A stretch of DNA of 64,000 bases, taken from assembly GCA_036927565.1 (NCBI GenBank), contig JAYESD010000003.1, forward strand, positions 187,073,499 through 187,137,498, written 5' to 3'. Positions 45,501 through 56,400 of this stretch are shown here, piece by piece. The notes beneath the pieces were generated by a model. The model was not told the origin of the DNA. It ran no database searches and saw nothing but the letters and a program-made list of their open reading frames with translations. The stretch is from Tuctoria greenei. Lineage: Eukaryota > Streptophyta > Magnoliopsida > Poales > Poaceae. Position numbers and translations under genes: made by a program. Numbering within the stretch: the stretch's first letter is position 1; every line of letters starts with the position of its first letter.

Positions 45501-46049
45501 TAGTGTATCCCATATCTCCTTAGCAATTTCGAGTCCATCTACCTTGGTGAACTCGTCTCGACTGAGTGAGGAGGTGATTACAGCTGCGGCTTGAGCGTTT
45601 CTATGAATGGCCTGCTCTTGACTTGGGGTGAGCTCTTCGTCGTCATCCGGAATATCTATACCTGTGCATACAATATGCCATAAACTTGGTTTGAGGGAAA
45701 TCAAATGCATTTTCATGTTCTGCCTCCACATGGAGTAATCACTTCCATCAAAGTGTGGGGCTTTTCCAAGTGGGATAGATAAGTAATGGTTGTTATTGGA
45801 ATTTAGACGATCATAATTAAAAGGATATCGGGAGTAGTCGGTGTGACTACTCCCCTTCTTCTTCTCTTCAACCTTTGCTTTCCCTCTGGAAAGTGCCTTC
45901 TTTCTGAGGAGTGCCTTCAGCTCCAGTGTCTCCTCATCGTCGTCCTCGAAGTCTTGAATGGCTTCGAGGTACTTCTCCAGTTTTTGGTTCTTGTCATTGT
46001 TAACCTCTTCTTGGTTGTTGATTTTGTGGACGTCCTTCATGTCCGACAT
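45490..46049 (-). pseudogene. Copia-2 gag, N-terminal part fused by deletion to RT
   Basis: From ATG 46049 (MSDMKDVHKINNQEEV) an acidic coiled region is followed by the DUF4219/UBN2 part: PHFDGSDYSMWRQNMKMHLI, SLWHIVC and IWDTLQTAHEG. The frame then runs straight into RT coding sequence (ARLVAKG) out of frame and stops at 45432. The junction at about 45487 removes the zinc knuckles, protease and integrase. Start context: the ATG lies about 50 bases from the primer site, as in copia-1. Confidence 0.82.
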
Positions 46050-46075
46050 GATCTCTTCGAGTGATTAGACTCTTT

Positions 46076-46097
46076 CTTGAAGAACCCGCTCTGATAC
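46076..46097 (-). promoter_or_regulatory. Copia-2 primer-binding site, right part, split by gypsy-B
   Basis: The plus strand reads GAAGAACCCGCTCTGATAC up to the gypsy-B insertion at 46097 and resumes with GATACCAAT at 54059 before the LTR. Removing gypsy-B and one GATAC restores a standard initiator-Met primer site next to the LTR at 54068. Confidence 0.9.
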
Positions 46098-49000
46098 TGT
46101 AACACCCTAAATTTTCGCATCTTGCATTGCATACATGATCATGCATTAAACATTAGTAGGATAAAAGAAAAATGATAAAATATACAAATGTATGTAGCAA
46201 AAGAAGAAATAGAAAATAATAATTATTGTCTAAAACTTGTAATGAGAAATAAGTATAAAAATAATAATAAAAATATATATAAGTATATATATAAATAATA
46301 TATAACAATATATAAAAATAAATAAAATACTAATATTAATAATATACATTATAAAAAAATAATAATAAATATAAAACAATAATAATAATATATAAAAAGA
46401 AATATATAAATAAATTATATAACAGTAAGTATATAAAATAATGAATAAATAAATGAATAAGATAAATAAAATAAATAAAATATAAATAGTAAAATATATA
46501 ATAATAATATAAAAAGAATAAAAAAAATAATATATATATAAAATAATAATAATAATAATAATAAATAATATAAAAAAAAGAAAAAAAAGAAAAAAAAACC
46601 CCGCCGGCCAGGCCGCCGACCGGCCCAGCCGGCAACGCCCGCCAGCCGCCCTCCCACGCTGCGGCCGCCCCGGGGGCCCCACGCCGCTGCCGCCCCCTGA
46701 CCCGCGCCGCCTGCCGAAGCGCAGCGCGCGCTGCGCCGCTCGGCCGGGCCCCGCCTGCGCCCCTGACGCGCTGTGCCCGCCTGCCCGCCTGGCCGCCTGC
46801 TGCGCGCTGGGCCCCGCCTCCCACCGCGTGCCGCGCCTCCCACGCCCCGCGCCAACCGCCTGGCTCGCCGAATCCCACGGTCCCGCCCGATTTTCCCGCT
46901 CGCTCCGCGATTCCCGCCTCCACGCGCGACTCCCGCACGCGTACGCCCGGCGACCGACTCCCAGTTGACTCCCGCGCCTATAAAAAGGACCTATGTCCCT
47001 AGGTTTTTCCCCGATCCCAGAAGGCAGCCGCCGCCAACCACGAATAAAAAAAAAAGGCCGCCGGTACAGAGGGGAAAAAGGGCACCAGAGCTGCGCCGCC
47101 AGGAAAAGAAGGGGGAAGAAAAGAGAGGAAAAAAAAAAGAGGGGAAGAAGAGGAAGAAAAAGAGGAGGGTGCCACCGTCCGCCGGAGATCGTCGCCGTCG
47201 TCGTGCCGCCTAGGTACTGCTGTGCCATCCACTTCGTCTACACGTCGCATTTGTTCCGCGACCGTCAAGCCGTCAGATCTACGGTAGGACATGTTCCCGA
47301 TGCGAATTTTAGCGATCATATTAAATCTAATAGGCGTAAATTGATTTTAGTTGCACCATAATTTTATTTTCAGCAGCATTAATCCACGTTAAAATCCCCG
47401 CAAACTCGTATGAACACGTATGAACTAGTTGCATCTAATTAATAGACAACCGTAGTTAATTAATTATTGTACCTTGCATGCATGCATATCATCGCATGTT
47501 GATTATTGTGTGTGCATCATGTTGATTTGTATGTATATTCTTGTATGTGTGGTCACGAGTAGAGGGAAGTGCTCAAGAGATCGTGTACGAGGATTTTCAG
47601 AATCAAGATTTCCAAGCGCTCGAGCAACTCTATCCGCCGGAGCAAGGCAAGTGTCCTTGAAGCATATTGATCCTATTTTTAAAATAAATGTTTTGTTTGC
47701 AAACTGCATGCTTGTGTCAATTTGATGGGAATCCTATGGTAGGAAGTTTACTAGTTTTGTTTGACCACCCTTGTCACCTGGGATATATGGTAGAGAGTCG
47801 GGAAGGGTTTTTACCTTTTTGCTTCGCTTAATTAATTGGGATAGCAAACAACACTACACATTTAATTACGCATTAATGATGTTCTGGTTAATGTGAACTG
47901 GTCGATACGGTATGGTGATGGGTGATCTAAGCAAGCTTGGTATGTGAATGGGTTGGATGTTATGGTGGTTTGCTTGCTTTAGATCTAAGGACCGGTTCAT
48001 GCGAGAATACACCAGGACTACAGTGCCACCACAAGGCCAAGTATGGGTGCGGCGTAGCTGATTAATTAGGGCTTTGCTAGTGCTGTTTGGACCATTGTGG
48101 ATGCTCGGGGAAGGGGTAGTCGGATTGGGTCTGTTGATGATTGGTGGGACTACCCTGGGATCCGAATGGCTCAAGAGGGGGCCCTTGGTTGAAGATGTGC
48201 TCAGTTGGAGGCATCGCCACCGGTGAAACCTCAGTGGGGTCTGAATAGGCTAGTAATCCCTTTGTAAAGGCTATTTTGTGATCTCTTGGCCATACATCAA
48301 AGGAAGTGTAATTGGCATAAGGGAGGTTCTTCAGTCGCCGACGGGTGATGAAATCACAAACACGTGGGTAAAGTGGTACAAACTCTGCAGAGTATTAAAA
48401 CTATCATGATAGCCGTGCTCCCGGTTATGAGCGCCTGGATGACCTACATGATTAGAGTTGGAATTGGGATTTGGTATGGTTGTGTGTGGTTTATGGTTAT
48501 GGGTTGGTAATGGTTATGGTTTATGGATTATGGTTACGGATATGAATTTGAGTTACGGTAACTGGACATGGATAATGATGATGTTGGCAATAATTGCATA
48601 TGGTTAATATTTTGTTAATATGATGGTTATGATGGGATTGTCTCACATAGACGTAGGATAATGCTTTTCAAATGTTTTACTGTACTTTTCAGCACTTAGC
48701 CATTATTATTGTCGTCATTTGAATAAGCCACATGTCATACTTTCCACACTTGCTGAGTACGACATGTACTCACTCTTGCAATCCCCCACCCCAACAGTTG
48801 CAGGTCAGAATTGTGAGTTTAATGGCGATAATGTGGAGATCTAGGCCGTGTCTACCGTCAGCTTTGCCTGTGGTGTTGCATGGAGCTGCGCTATCCCTTA
48901 TGCTTAGTTTGCTTAGTTGCCTAATTAGTTATTTCCGCTGCATTAGTTGAACTTATCATTAATATTTATTAGAGTTTGTATTCGAGGATATAATGAATTT

Positions 49001-49139
49001 TGTAATAAGAGTACTTATTTAATAATTTGAGCTGTGGTAATTATCTGTTTATCATTTGTGAATCACTCGTGTATGTGTGTTGAACATCCTGGGCACACAT
49101 ATGCGTTAGCTTGGTTCATTTTCGGAACCGGGCGTCACA
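46098..49139 (+). repeat. 5' LTR of gypsy-B
   Basis: 3042 bp. An extremely AT-rich U3 stretch (46190-46600) changes abruptly to a very GC-rich one (46603-46975), followed by the TATA box (TATAAAAAG, 46979-46987). The long minus-strand ORF 46230-47228 crossing this is low-complexity and not a gene. Confidence 0.95.
46979..46987 (+). promoter_or_regulatory. TATA box of gypsy-B 5' LTR
   Basis: CGCCTATAAAAAGG, about 880 bp into the LTR; the 3' LTR copy is at about 51897-51905. Transcription would start about 30 bases downstream. Confidence 0.75.
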
Positions 49140-49141
49140 GA

Positions 49142-49160
49142 TTGGTATCAGAGCCAGGTT
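49142..49160 (+). promoter_or_regulatory. Primer-binding site of gypsy-B
   Basis: TTGGTATCAGAGCCAGGTT, three bases after the LTR, matching the initiator tRNA-Met complement. Confidence 0.9.
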
Positions 49161-49406
49161 GACCGTAGGACGCAGCCTAGATAGAATGGACACTTTAGAG
49201 CACATAGGAGCACTTAGAAATCGATGTGTTTTTGTTTGGAGTGTTTTTTGCTATATATTGTTTGCTTGTTAGCTTAATAGAGGATTTTGGGATGCCTTAG
49301 CATTGCCATGTCCACCTAGGCTAGTATATCTAGTTGGATGGCTTCATATCCCTTGATGCATATAGTTGGGGACGTTTCTAAATTCTTACCTATTACTTTT
49401 CTCTAG

Positions 49407-50678
49407 ATGGTGAGGACTCGCAACCAGAGGGATGCCAATGATGAGGAGGAGAACAATGGAGTACCTCAGAACAACAACGGACAAGGACCTGCTCATGGAG
49501 CAATCAATATCGAGCAGCTACTAGCTATGCAAAACCAGCTCATGCAGACCATGATACAAACAATGGGACAGCTGCAGGCTGGCAATATCAACAATCAGCC
49601 CCACATGCCTCCACCGCCACCCCCGCCTCCTCATGACCTATTGGGAGAGTTTATGAGGACTAGGCCGCCAACCTTTGCTCAAGCTGCTGACCCTATGGAT
49701 GCTGATGATTGGCTCAAGTCCGTGGAGAAGAAACTTGCTATTGTCCAATGCAGTGACCGGGAGAAGGTCCTATTTGCTTCTCATCAACTCGTTGGAGCAG
49801 CCTCCGATTGGTGGGATTCACTATGCAATGCTCATGAGAATCAAGGGAGGATCACCTGGGCGGAATTCAAAGAGAGTTTCCGTTCTCATTACGTGCCGGA
49901 AGGTGTTATGCTCTTGAAGAGGCAAGAATTTGAGAATTTAAGGCAAGAAAGATCAAGCGTGAGTGAATATCTCAATAAATTCACTCAACTCTCAAGGTAT
50001 GCGCCTGAGGATGTTAGTCGGGACAGCCGGAAGCAATATTTGTTCATGAGAGGCTTGAACAATGAGATCCAAGTGCAACTACTCAACTGCGATTATGCCA
50101 ATTTCCAGAAGCTTGTGGACAAAGCAATTGTGGTTGAGAACAAGATCCGTGAGATGGAGCAAGAAATCAAGCGGAAGGCGCCATACCAAGGACAACAACA
50201 AGGAAGTAATGTGCGCCCTCGCCTTGCACCACCTAATGCACCCCATTACAGCTCCCCTATTCCTGCTCAGCGCCCTGGTTATACACCACATCCAACTCAG
50301 TTTGTGCAGCAGCGCCCTGATATGCAAGCAATGCCTTATGCACCTCGTGCTGATTTTCCTGGAACCAATACTCAAAACCAAGCTCGTCCTAATAATTCTG
50401 GTGGAGTCAAGAGGTGTTATACTTGTGGAGAAGCTGAACACTTTGCGAATCAATGTCCTAAGTCAGACCTTGGTCAAAGAAGCAATGCGCCGAGGCAAAA
50501 CCCAAGACCGAATGGAGGACAGCCACAAGGAAGCCGTGGACAGCAGAATTTTGCTCGCGGCAACGTGAACCATGTCTCTACGGAGGATGTTCAACAAGCG
50601 GATGACGTGGTCATTGGTATGTTTCTTGTTAACTCCAACTCCGCGATTATGTTATCTGATTCTGAAGCATCGCATTGA
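49407..50678 (+). CDS. Gypsy-B gag (nucleocapsid precursor), intact, ending at a stop in the protease motif
   Basis: 423 codons from MVRTRNQRDANDEEEN. A Gln/Asn-rich N-terminus and poly-Pro run precede the Retrotrans_gag domain (about residues 75-230, with ADPMDADDWLKSVEKKLAIV, DWWDSL and LRQERSSVSEYLNKFTQLS). A Pro/Gln-rich linker leads to the zinc knuckle CYTCGEAEHFANQC (C-x2-C-x4-H-x4-C, about residue 337). The ORF ends at SDSEASH followed by TGA, where functional relatives have an Asp-Ser-Gly protease site; the Gly is Glu and the next codon a stop. Gag assembles the virus-like particle and could act for this element, while the enzymes must come from elsewhere. The leader is about 260 bases from the primer site. 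Confidence 0.9.
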   Translation: MVRTRNQRDANDEEENNGVPQNNNGQGPAHGAINIEQLLAMQNQLMQTMIQTMGQLQAGNINNQPHMPPPPPPPPHDLLGEFMRTRPPTFAQAADPMDADDWLKSVEKKLAIVQCSDREKVLFASHQLVGAASDWWDSLCNAHENQGRITWAEFKESFRSHYVPEGVMLLKRQEFENLRQERSSVSEYLNKFTQLSRYAPEDVSRDSRKQYLFMRGLNNEIQVQLLNCDYANFQKLVDKAIVVENKIREMEQEIKRKAPYQGQQQGSNVRPRLAPPNAPHYSSPIPAQRPGYTPHPTQFVQQRPDMQAMPYAPRADFPGTNTQNQARPNNSGGVKRCYTCGEAEHFANQCPKSDLGQRSNAPRQNPRPNGGQPQGSRGQQNFARGNVNHVSTEDVQQADDVVIGMFLVNSNSAIMLSDSEASH

Positions 50679-51009
50679 TTCATTGCATCAAAGTATGTTG
50701 CCAATTATAGTTTGCCTATCTCTCATATGAAGTCTACTCTATTGGTTAAGTCTCCTGGAGGAGAGATGAGGACAAATATAATATGTCCAAAAGTAAGCCT
50801 TAAAATAAGGGGGGTAGACTTCTCCGCCAACCTCATTGTTCTGGATTCAAAAAGAATAAGAGGATCCGTTGGTGCAAAGCGCAATGGAAACACCATACGG
50901 AAACCGAAGCTATATGGGAACGTGAAGAAGACCTGAAGGCAGAATTCCCTCACCTTTTCTCCACGCTATTGAATCTCGAGGGCGAGATTCATTTTAAGGG
51001 GGGTAGAAT
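50679..51009 (+). pseudogene. Gypsy-B protease remnant joined to polyprotein tail, with polypurine tract
   Basis: After the stop the frame continues FIASKYVANYSLPISHMKST and NLIVLDSK of the aspartic protease. A junction near 50850 follows, then a different frame with WKHHTETEAIWEREEDLKAE and FPHLF, the sequence that normally ends chromodomain-bearing Tekay polyproteins. Everything between is deleted. The purine run AAGGGGGGTAGAAT (about 50996-51009) adjoins the 3' LTR as PPT. Confidence 0.8.
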
Positions 51010-54000
51010 TGTAACACCCTAAATTTTCGCATCTTGCATTGCATACATGATCATGCATTAAACATTAGTAGGATAAAAGAAAAATGATAAAATATACAAA
51101 TGTATGTAGCAAAAGAAGAAATAGAAAATAATAATTATTGTCTAAAACTTGTAATGAGAAATAAGTATAAAAATAATAATAAAAATATATATAAGTATAT
51201 ATATAAATAATATATAACAATATATAAAAATAAATAAAATACTAATATTAATAATATACATTATAAAAAAATAATAATAAATATAAAACAATAATAATAA
51301 TATATAAAAAGAAATATATAAATAAATTATATAACAGTAAGTATATAAAATAATGAATAAATAAATGAATAAGATAAATAAAATAAATAAAATATAAATA
51401 GTAAAATATATAATAATAATATAAAAAGAATAAAAAAAATAATATATATATAAAATAATAATAATAATAATAATAAATAAATAATATAAAAAAAGAAAAA
51501 AAAAAGAAAAAAAAACCCCCGCCGGCCAGGCCGCCGACCGGCCCAGCCGGCAACGCCCGCCAGCCGCCCTCCCACGCTGCGGCCGCCCCGGGGGCCCCAC
51601 GCCGCTGCCGCCCCCTGACCCGCGCCGCCTGCCGAAGCGCAGCGCGCGCTGCGCCGCTCGGCCGGGCCCCGCCTGCGCCCCTGACGCGCTGTGCCCGCCT
51701 GCCCGCCTGGCCGCCTGCTGCGCGCTGGGCCCCGCCTCCCACCGCGTGCCGCGCCTCCCACGCCCCGCGCCAACCGCCTGGCTCGCCGAATCCCACGGTC
51801 CCGCCCGATTTTCCCGCTCTCTCCGCGATTCCCGCCTCCACGCGCGACTCCCGCACGCGTACGCCCGGCGACCGACTCCCAGTTGACTCCCGCGCCTATA
51901 AAAAGGACCTATGTCCCTAGGTTTTTCCCCGATCCCAGAAGGCAGCCGCCGCCAACCACGAATAAAAAAAAAAAAGGCCGCCGGTACAGAGGGGAAAAAG
52001 GGCACCAGAGCTGCGCCGCCAGGAAAAGAAGGGGGAAGAAAAGAGAGGAAAAAAAAAGAGGGGAAGAAGAGGAAGAAAAAGAGGAGGGTGCCACCGTCCG
52101 CCGGAGATCGTCGCCGTCGTCGTGCCACCTAGGTACTGCTGTGCCATCCACTTCGTCTACACGTCGCATTTGTTCCGCGACCGTCAAGCCGTCAGATCTA
52201 CGGTAGGACATGTTCCCGATGCGAATTTTAGCGATCATATTAAATCTAATAGGCGTAAATTGATTTTAGTTGCACCATAATTTTATTTTCAGCAGCATTA
52301 ATCCACGTTAAAATCCCCGCAAACTCGTATGAACACGTATGAACTAGTTGCATCTAATTAATAGACAACCGTAGTTAATTAATTATTGTACCTTGCATGC
52401 ATGCATATCATCGCATGTTGATTATTGTGTGTGCATCATGTTGATTTGTATGTATATTCTTGTATGTGTGGTCACGAGTAGAGGGAAGTGCTCAAGAGAT
52501 CGTGTACGAGGATTTTCAGAATCAAGATTTCCAAGCGCTCGAGCAACTCTATCCGCCGGAGCAAGGCAAGTGTCCTTGAAGCATATTGATCCTATTTTTA
52601 AAATAAATGTTTTGTTTGCAAACTGCATGCTTGTGTCAATTTGATGGGAATCCTATGGTAGGAAGTTTACTAGTTTTGTTTGACCACCCTTGTCACCTGG
52701 GATATATGGTAGAGAGTCGGGAAGGGTTTTTACCTTTTTGCTTCGCTTAATTAATTGGGATAGCAAACAACACTACACATTTAATTACGCATTAATGATG
52801 TTCTGGTTAATGTGAACTGGTCGATACGGTATGGTGATGGGTGATCTAAGCAAGCTTGGTATGTGAATGGGTTGGATGTTATGGTGGTTTGCTTGCTTTA
52901 GATCTAAGGACCGGTTCATGCGAGAATACGCCAGGACTACAGTGCCACCACAAGGCCAAGTATGGGTGCGGCGTAGCTGATTAATTAGGGCTTTGCTAGT
53001 GCTGTTTGGACCATTGTGGATGCTCGGGGAAGGGGTAGTCGGATTGGGTTTGTTGATGATTGGTGGGACTACCCTGGGATCCGAATGGCTCAAGAGGGGG
53101 CCCTTGGTTGAAGATGTGCTCAGTTGGAGGCATCGCCACCGGTGAAACCTCAGTGGGGTCTGAATAGGCTAGTAATCCCTTTGTAAAGGCTATTTTGTGA
53201 TCTCTTGGCCATACATCAAAGGAAGTGTAATTGGCATAAGGGAGGTTCTTCAGTCGCCGACGGGTGATGAAATCACAAACACGTGGGTAAAGTGGTACAA
53301 ACTCTGCAGAGTATTAAAACTATCATGATAGCCGTGCTCCCGGTTATGAGCGCCTGGATGACCTACATGATTAGAGTTGGAATTGGGATTTGGTATGGTT
53401 GTGTGTGGTTTATGGTTATGGGTTGGTAATGGTTATGGTTTATGGATTATGGTTACGGATATGAATTTGAGTTACGGTAACTGGACATGGATAATGATGA
53501 TGTTGGCAATAATTGCATATGGTTAATATTTTGTTAATATGATGGTTATGATGGGATTGTCTCACATAGACGTAGGATAATGCTTTTCAAATGTTTTACT
53601 GTACTTTTCAGCACTTAGCCATTATTATTGTCGTCATTTGAATAAGCCACATGTCATACTTTCCACACTTGCTGAGTACGACATGTACTCACTCTTGCAA
53701 TCCCCCACCCCAACAGTTGCAGGTCAGAATTGTGAGTTTAATGGCGATAATGTGGAGATCTAGGCCGTGTCTACCGTCAGCTTTGCCTGTGGTGTTGCAT
53801 GGAGCTGCGCTATCCCTTATGCTTAGTTTGCTTAGTTGCCTAATTAGTTATTTCCGCTGCATTAGTTGAACTTATCATTAATATTTATTAGAGTTTGTAT
53901 TCGAGGATATAATGAATTTTGTAATAAGAGTACTTATTTAATAATTTGAGCTGTGGTAATTATCTGTTTATCATTTGTGAATCACTCGTGTATGTGTGTT

Positions 54001-54058
54001 GAACATCCTGGGCACACATATGCGTTAGCTTGGTTCATTTTCGGAACCGGGCGTCACA
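51010..54058 (+). repeat. 3' LTR of gypsy-B
   Basis: 3049 bp, collinear with 46098-49139 over its whole length. Differences seen: a few substitutions (for example GCCGCC/GCCACC near 47207/52127 and TACACC/TACGCC near 48010/52930) and length changes in A and TAA runs. Confidence 0.95.
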
Positions 54059-54067
54059 GATACCAAT

Positions 54068-55605
54068 TGAATGTAGGCCTAGAGGGGGGTGAATAGGCCT
54101 TTTTGAAAATTATCAGATCCTGCAGCACTCAACAACCAGTTTAATACCAGAGATATCGGACTAGTCCGGTAAAGTGCGGACTAGTCCGGTGTTCACAGAC
54201 TAAGTTGATTAAACTTGATTGATTGGTTTGATTCTTTTATGTGTGCAGCGGAAATATAGAATTAAACAACAGTTTAACAGTTATGTACTGGTTTATGTCA
54301 CAATTAAGTCTTATGTTCAACAATTTAACGTAAGATGAACAATGTGTATGAAACCCTAGATTAAGTTGATTAACTTGAATGATGAACACTAAAACAAGAC
54401 ACAAGTGTTTATCCCGTGGTTAGGCTACCACAAAAGGCCACCTACATCCACGTTGAGGAGTCCACAAAAGGACCAGGTCTTCTCCAACCCTACCCTCGTT
54501 GGATCGCCAGGAAGGCCAATCCTCTTCCACTAATCACAAAGGGGTGAATAACTGAATTCAAGGGGCGATCTCACACTTTGAGAGCTCCCTTAGATTACAA
54601 AACACAATGCCACCGAAAACACACTCAAAAGTTACAATTGAAACGCAAGAGTGTGTTAGAGAATCAATCCAAGAGCTCAATGTGGTGTTGCAAGTGTCTC
54701 TCCAATGATCTAGAGTGAATCCTCAAAGGATTGGACGATGTTGCACTTGATTTCGTGGAGAGAGACCGTTTTTGAGGCTCTTGGGAGGTGTGACGGCGCT
54801 AGGATTCGAGAGCTTGTAAAAGTGGGCCGTGCACCTCTATTTATATGGGGTTTCTAAAAGTGACCGTTAGGGTTCAGAAAGTTCGGACTAGTCCGGTGTG
54901 CTGTGTGTAGCAAACCCTAAGTGTCCCGAAATATCGGACTAGTCCGGCTGAAAGCGGACTTGTCCGATTTCGCTACTGGAAATCTTCGGACTAGTCCAAT
55001 GTCCATCGGACTTGTCCGGACATGTGAAACCCTAAGTGTGTTGGATGACAAGTCCACACTGGGGAGGACTTGTCCGATTTAGATCAGTGGGTTTTTTGGA
55101 CTAGTCCGTGTGAACATCGGACTTGTCCGAAGTGGATCAGAAGGGATATCGGACTAGTCCGGTTGATAACGGACTTGTTCGATTTTGTGTGGCTTGTGTA
55201 GAGTTTTGAGGACTAGTCCGCACTGGGGAGGACTTATCCGATTCTAGTCAGAAAGATATCGGACTAGTCCGATAGATATCGGACTTGTCCGATCTGGTGC
55301 AGAAAGGGTTATCGGACTAGTCCGGTGGTGAACGGACTAGTCCGGTCCTGTGTAACTCTGTGCAATGTGTGTGTTTGATTATCATTGAGCTCTTGGGGTG
55401 TGTTTCCTTAACACACTCCATACACAATAATCTGCTATTCTTTTTCCTTGAGCTCATTTCCACTTTGCTCCTCTTCATCCCTTTTTTTGGTATTTTGCTC
55501 ATTTTTCTATTATAGGCCTGCATTCATCTCAATAAAGAGGTTAGGATCCAAATTGCTTGTCATAAATCATCCAAAAACCACAAGGGAGTCCTAGATGCAC
55601 TTTCA
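54068..55605 (-). repeat. 5' LTR of copia-2
   Basis: 1538 bp, with palindrome array at 54880-55345 and TATA box at about 54836-54846 (minus strand). It differs from the 3' LTR at scattered sites and by a small deletion within the palindromes, clearly older than gypsy-B. Confidence 0.93.
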
Positions 55606-55610
55606 AGTGT

Positions 55611-56400
55611 GCTCGTGAAAGACGAGAGGCTCGAGACAACCCAGCTCCTCAGGGAGTAGGAGGAGGTTGTTCTACCCTGGCCATGAACTTGCGCATGGTT
55701 AGATGGCCACAAAAGTTCCGGCCTCACTTGCCGAAAAAATTCGACGGGACTGTCAACCCGCCAAATTCCTTCAAATCTACTCTACTGCCATATTGGCAGC
55801 GGGAGGGGATGAGGCTGTGATGGCCAATTACTTCTCGGTGGCTTTAACTGGGACTGCAAAGTCCTGGTTCATGAGTCTTCCACCCGAATCCATTAATAGT
55901 CAGGCGGAGCTATGCGAGCAGTTCACTGCCAACTTCGGGAGTTCTTACACCCGGCCTGGCACTGAATTGGATTTGTTTGCTGTAAAGCAGACATCGGGGG
56001 AATCGCTGCGATCCTTCATCCAGCGGTTTTCTCATGTACGGAATACTATTCCTTCAATCTCGAGCTCCTCTGTTATCGTTGCATTCAGACAGGGTGTTCG
56101 AGATAAGAAGATGTTGGAGAAGCTGGCTATTAAAGAAGTTACCAGGGTCACAGAACTCTTCAGCCTAGCTGACAAATGTGCTAGAGCTGCGGAGGGCCGT
56201 GAAATGCATTCTAAGCCAGCTCCGGAGGCCAATGCCCCGAGAAGCAGCCTCGTCCTTCATCAAAAGACGACAACAGTTCCAAAGCATCGTGTCCAATTCA
56301 CAAGATGAATCGACACAGCTCGGAAGAGTGCCTGGAGGTCTAGAACCTTGCCGAGGGCTATAAAAAGCGCCAAAAAGAAGCTCCTTTCTGTCAAAGGGAA
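55611..56400 (+). pseudogene. Gypsy-A gag, main part
   Basis: The reading resumes after copia-2 (RERREARDNPAPQG), then MVRWPQKFRPHLPKKFDGTV in one frame. A one-base shift near 55760 leads to KFLQIYSTAILAAGGDEAVM and the Retrotrans_gag domain (KSWFMSLPPESINSQAELCE, GESLRSFIQRFSHVRNTIP) to 56308. A further shift gives the Cys/His motif CPIHKMNRHSSEEC near 56300. Typical Tat gag; non-functional. Confidence 0.85.

Larger units (their letters stand above)
46098..54058 (+). mobile_element. Gypsy-B: young, internally deleted Tekay-like Ty3/gypsy element
   Basis: Two 3-kb LTRs (46098-49139 and 51010-54058; TGTAACACCC...GCGTCACA) flank only 1870 bp. The target duplication GATAC is perfect (46093-46097, 54059-54063). 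The LTRs are nearly identical: I noticed four substitutions plus homopolymer length changes. The inside holds a primer site, an intact gag ORF, the start of the protease, a short C-terminal polyprotein tail and the PPT. Reverse transcriptase, RNase H and integrase are absent, so it must have moved with proteins from a full element. Confidence 0.95.
39531..55605 (-). mobile_element. Copia-2: Sirevirus-like Ty1/copia, internally deleted, interrupted by gypsy-B
   Basis: LTRs 39531-41081 and 54068-55605 on the minus strand begin TGAAAGTGCATCTAGG and end CACCCCCCTCTAGGCCTACATTCA-like. Target sequences are AGCGT (39526-39530) and AGTGT (55606-55610), one mismatch. Order from the right: LTR, split primer site, gag 5' part, RT-RNase H, third ORF, PPT cluster, LTR. 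The gag end, protease, integrase and RT N-terminus are missing. Gypsy-B (46098-54058) is inserted in the primer site. Confidence 0.93.

Noticed and set aside
46230..47228. 332-codon minus-strand ORF, repeated at 51142-52128
   Set aside because: It crosses the AT-rich and GC-rich blocks of the gypsy-B LTR; the Ile/Tyr/Phe and Gly/Arg/Ala runs are composition artefacts, present in both LTR copies.
48732..48950. 72-codon ORF in the gypsy-B LTR, repeated at 53651-53869
   Set aside because: Inside U5/LTR sequence, no domain; duplicated only because the LTR is.
49142..49160. Possible tRNA fragment
   Set aside because: It is the retrotransposon primer site complementary to initiator tRNA-Met, not a tRNA gene; the same holds at 18527, 36842 and 46076.
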